Of a stretch of DNA of 64,000 bases, positions 63,048-64,000 are shown in pieces. The notes under the pieces are model-generated. The model saw only the letters and a program-made list of their open reading frames with translations. It was not told the DNA's origin and searched no databases. A program made the position numbers and the translations under genes. How positions within the stretch are numbered: the stretch's first letter is position 1; each line of letters opens with the position of its first letter. Where the stretch lies: positions 1 to 64,000 of IMG/VR virus record IMGVR_UViG_3300005747_000012. One strand, 5' to 3'. This stretch comes from a virus.

Positions 63048-63282
63048 TGGTCGTTTATCAGGGATTCAAACCCTGTCTATAAGTCACCGGCCTATTCTGA
63101 CTACATGACCATGGTGCGGCTTCGGGTTTCTCACTACCCTCCAAGCTAGGCGAATTTAAAGAGTCTAAACCCACATCCTCTTTTGGTCTCTCCCTCAACA
63201 GCTTAGAGACTTTCCTAGTGTTCAAGTTGGCACACGCTCTAAAAGCCAAGTTGGTGTTTATATAGCGTCCCGTACATAACGC
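63048..63282 (-). ncRNA. Structured RNA with tRNA-like 3' end (tmRNA-like)
   Basis: About 235 nt, GC-rich against the surroundings. 3' end: CAGGG-TTTGAAT-CCCTG T-arm, ATAAACG, A, and encoded CCA. CGTTAT near 63276 can pair with ATAAACG with one bulge. CATGTAG (63101-63107) and the AGACAGGG before the T-arm are spaced as in tmRNA 3' domains; GTCTCT/AGAGAC forms an internal hairpin. I do not find a clear peptide tag ending in Ala-Ala, and the T-loop has T instead of C56. tmRNA relative, other tRNA-like RNA, or an interrupted tRNA are possible. Confidence 0.5.
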
Positions 63283-63290
63283 TTTATTGT

Positions 63291-63539
63291 TTAAGAATAT
63301 TTTATTTTTGAATATTCCAAATCAAATTCTTCAAATTTATCAAGCATACCTACAATATCATTTTTTGTATAACCTTCTTCAATAAGATTAAAAAGTGCTC
63401 TTATATGCAAATTTAAATCCATATGATCGTGAAAATCTACATTTTCTTCTTTAGTCAAAGGCTCATTTTTTTTAAGCTTTCCATCAATTTGTATTTGAGC
63501 TTTGGTTAATCTAACAAAATCATCTACAAGTTTTGACAT
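63291..63539 (-). CDS. 82-aa hypothetical helical protein
   Basis: MSKLVDDFVRLTKAQIQIDGKLK..., helical, acidic. AAGGAGAAAAAT before the ATG. No family recognised. Confidence 0.55.
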   Translation of the reverse strand: MSKLVDDFVRLTKAQIQIDGKLKKNEPLTKEENVDFHDHMDLNLHIRALFNLIEEGYTKNDIVGMLDKFEEFDLEYSKIKYS

Positions 63540-63549
63540 ATTTTTCTCC

Positions 63550-64000
63550 TTATTGATCCATCATTTTAACTTGATCTAAAATGCGCTCACCCAAGTAGGG
63601 GTCTTCTTTAATGGCTTGAGCCATTGCATTTTTACCATTATATGTCTCGCCTTCGTATGTATAAGTTCTATTATTAGGCCTATCAATTACGCCGGTATTT
63701 ACACCCAGCTCAAAAATTTCCTCATGCTGATTTATAAAACCTCTTTTGTAATCTAAAGTAACCTTGGCAGTTCGACCAGCTTGACCAACTGAATTCTGTT
63801 CCATTTTAACATAAATTTTATGTCCTGTCACGGCTTTGTTCCCTCTAGCATCCTTAATATTTCCTTCAAAAGAATTGCCAGCTAGGTCTTTTTTGTCATC
63901 AGCAGAACCAGCACGTTTTACAGATAGAAAAAACTCATGATTGTGTTCACAAGCTTTTGGAACTGCGGCCTTAGTGTCTGGCCCATACATAGCTCCAATA
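63550..64000 (-). CDS. RecA-like recombinase, C-terminal part (cut by window end)
   Basis: At least 149 residues; the frame stays open to the window edge (IGAMYGPDTKAAVPKA), so the ATG at 63990 is internal. GHKIYVKMEQNSVGQAGRTAKVTLDYKRGF, HEEIFELGVNTGVIDRPNN and YNGKNAMAQAIKEDPYLGERI match the RecA end: strand after L2, ILDLGV..G.i, and the C-terminal helix. RecA promotes strand exchange in recombination-dependent replication and repair. Confidence 0.78.
   Translation of the reverse strand, partial: IGAMYGPDTKAAVPKACEHNHEFFLSVKRAGSADDKKDLAGNSFEGNIKDARGNKAVTGHKIYVKMEQNSVGQAGRTAKVTLDYKRGFINQHEEIFELGVNTGVIDRPNNRTYTYEGETYNGKNAMAQAIKEDPYLGERILDQVKMMDQ

Noticed and set aside
63058-63249. 63-codon leftward frame
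   Set aside because: Lies in the structured RNA, has no ribosome site and no similarity; likely chance.
63048-63282. Ordinary tRNA gene
   Set aside because: No full 5' half (acceptor CGTTTAT and D arm) precedes the T-arm within tRNA distance.
1-64000. Genome-wide reassignment of UGA
   Set aside because: Many genes end cleanly at TGA, often in ATGA overlaps, and no gene needs UGA readthrough to be complete.
1-64000. CRISPR array, insertion sequence or integrase
   Set aside because: No spaced repeat series of the right size, no transposase or integrase motif found.

Overview
The window is a 64 kb piece of a large, AT-rich tailed-phage genome with a contractile (myovirus-type) tail. Evidence for the tail type is a baseplate set: hub, gp5-like spike, LysM/gp25-like protein, a very large gpJ/gp6-like wedge protein, fibres and a tail-collar protein. 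The host is probably Gram-negative: there is an inner-membrane/lipoprotein spanin-like pair and two other lipoproteins with lipoboxes. Canonical sigma54 (-24/-12) promoters suggest a host with RpoN. Capsid, terminase and polymerase genes are not in the window. I cannot name the host.

Layout. (1) 0-4.4 kb: leftward small early genes and a DUF932 protein. (2) 4.4-16.9 kb: rightward accessory modules, mostly one to three small genes with a strong GGAGG ribosome site and their own TTGACA promoter. A sliding-clamp-like protein (6.25 kb) is the main recognisable gene, and a lone leftward winged-helix regulator sits at 13.1 kb. (3) 16.85-17.43 kb: a gene-free control region with an AT hairpin, a structured RNA candidate, promoters and repeats. 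(4) 17.4-19.4 kb: leftward early genes. (5) 19.5-54.8 kb: rightward tail/baseplate/fibre genes, interrupted by a block of small membrane and metabolic genes (CPBP-like protease, CYTH enzyme, dNMP kinase) and two small leftward islands, one with a HExxH lipoprotein. It ends with a ClpX-like AAA+ protein and a tRNA. (6) 54.9-64 kb: leftward genes for YqeY-like protein, spanins, aminotransferase, ClpP-like protease, primase, DnaB-like helicase, a possible sigma factor and RecA (cut by the window end), with a structured RNA at 63.05-63.28 kb.

Regulation is the most striking part. Between 8.0 and 17.3 kb I find 15 perfect TGGCAY-N5-TTGCA sites, the sigma54 pattern, six rightward and nine leftward. 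They are mixed with 19 promoters of the type TTG(A/T)Cx-about 17-TATACT. Many leftward ones lie just behind the stop codon of a rightward gene, so they would make antisense RNA. Two sigma54 sites are built into terminator hairpins, and one sigma54 promoter points at a gene-free, terminator-ended stretch (a small-RNA candidate). Early genes use TTGACA-17-TAATAT/AATAAT promoters. Late genes share a different 12-mer, TRTGATAYTATD, at nine sites, three preceded by AATCTTTAA at a fixed 4-base gap. Two of these are identical over 36 bp.

Other points: a Leu-type tRNA with anticodon UCA (reads UGA), squeezed without spacing between the ClpX gene and the next gene; a phage ClpX that lacks both the zinc domain and the ClpP-docking IGF loop, although a ClpP-like protease is encoded 5 kb away; and a GC-richer RNA with a tRNA-like 3' end resembling tmRNA.
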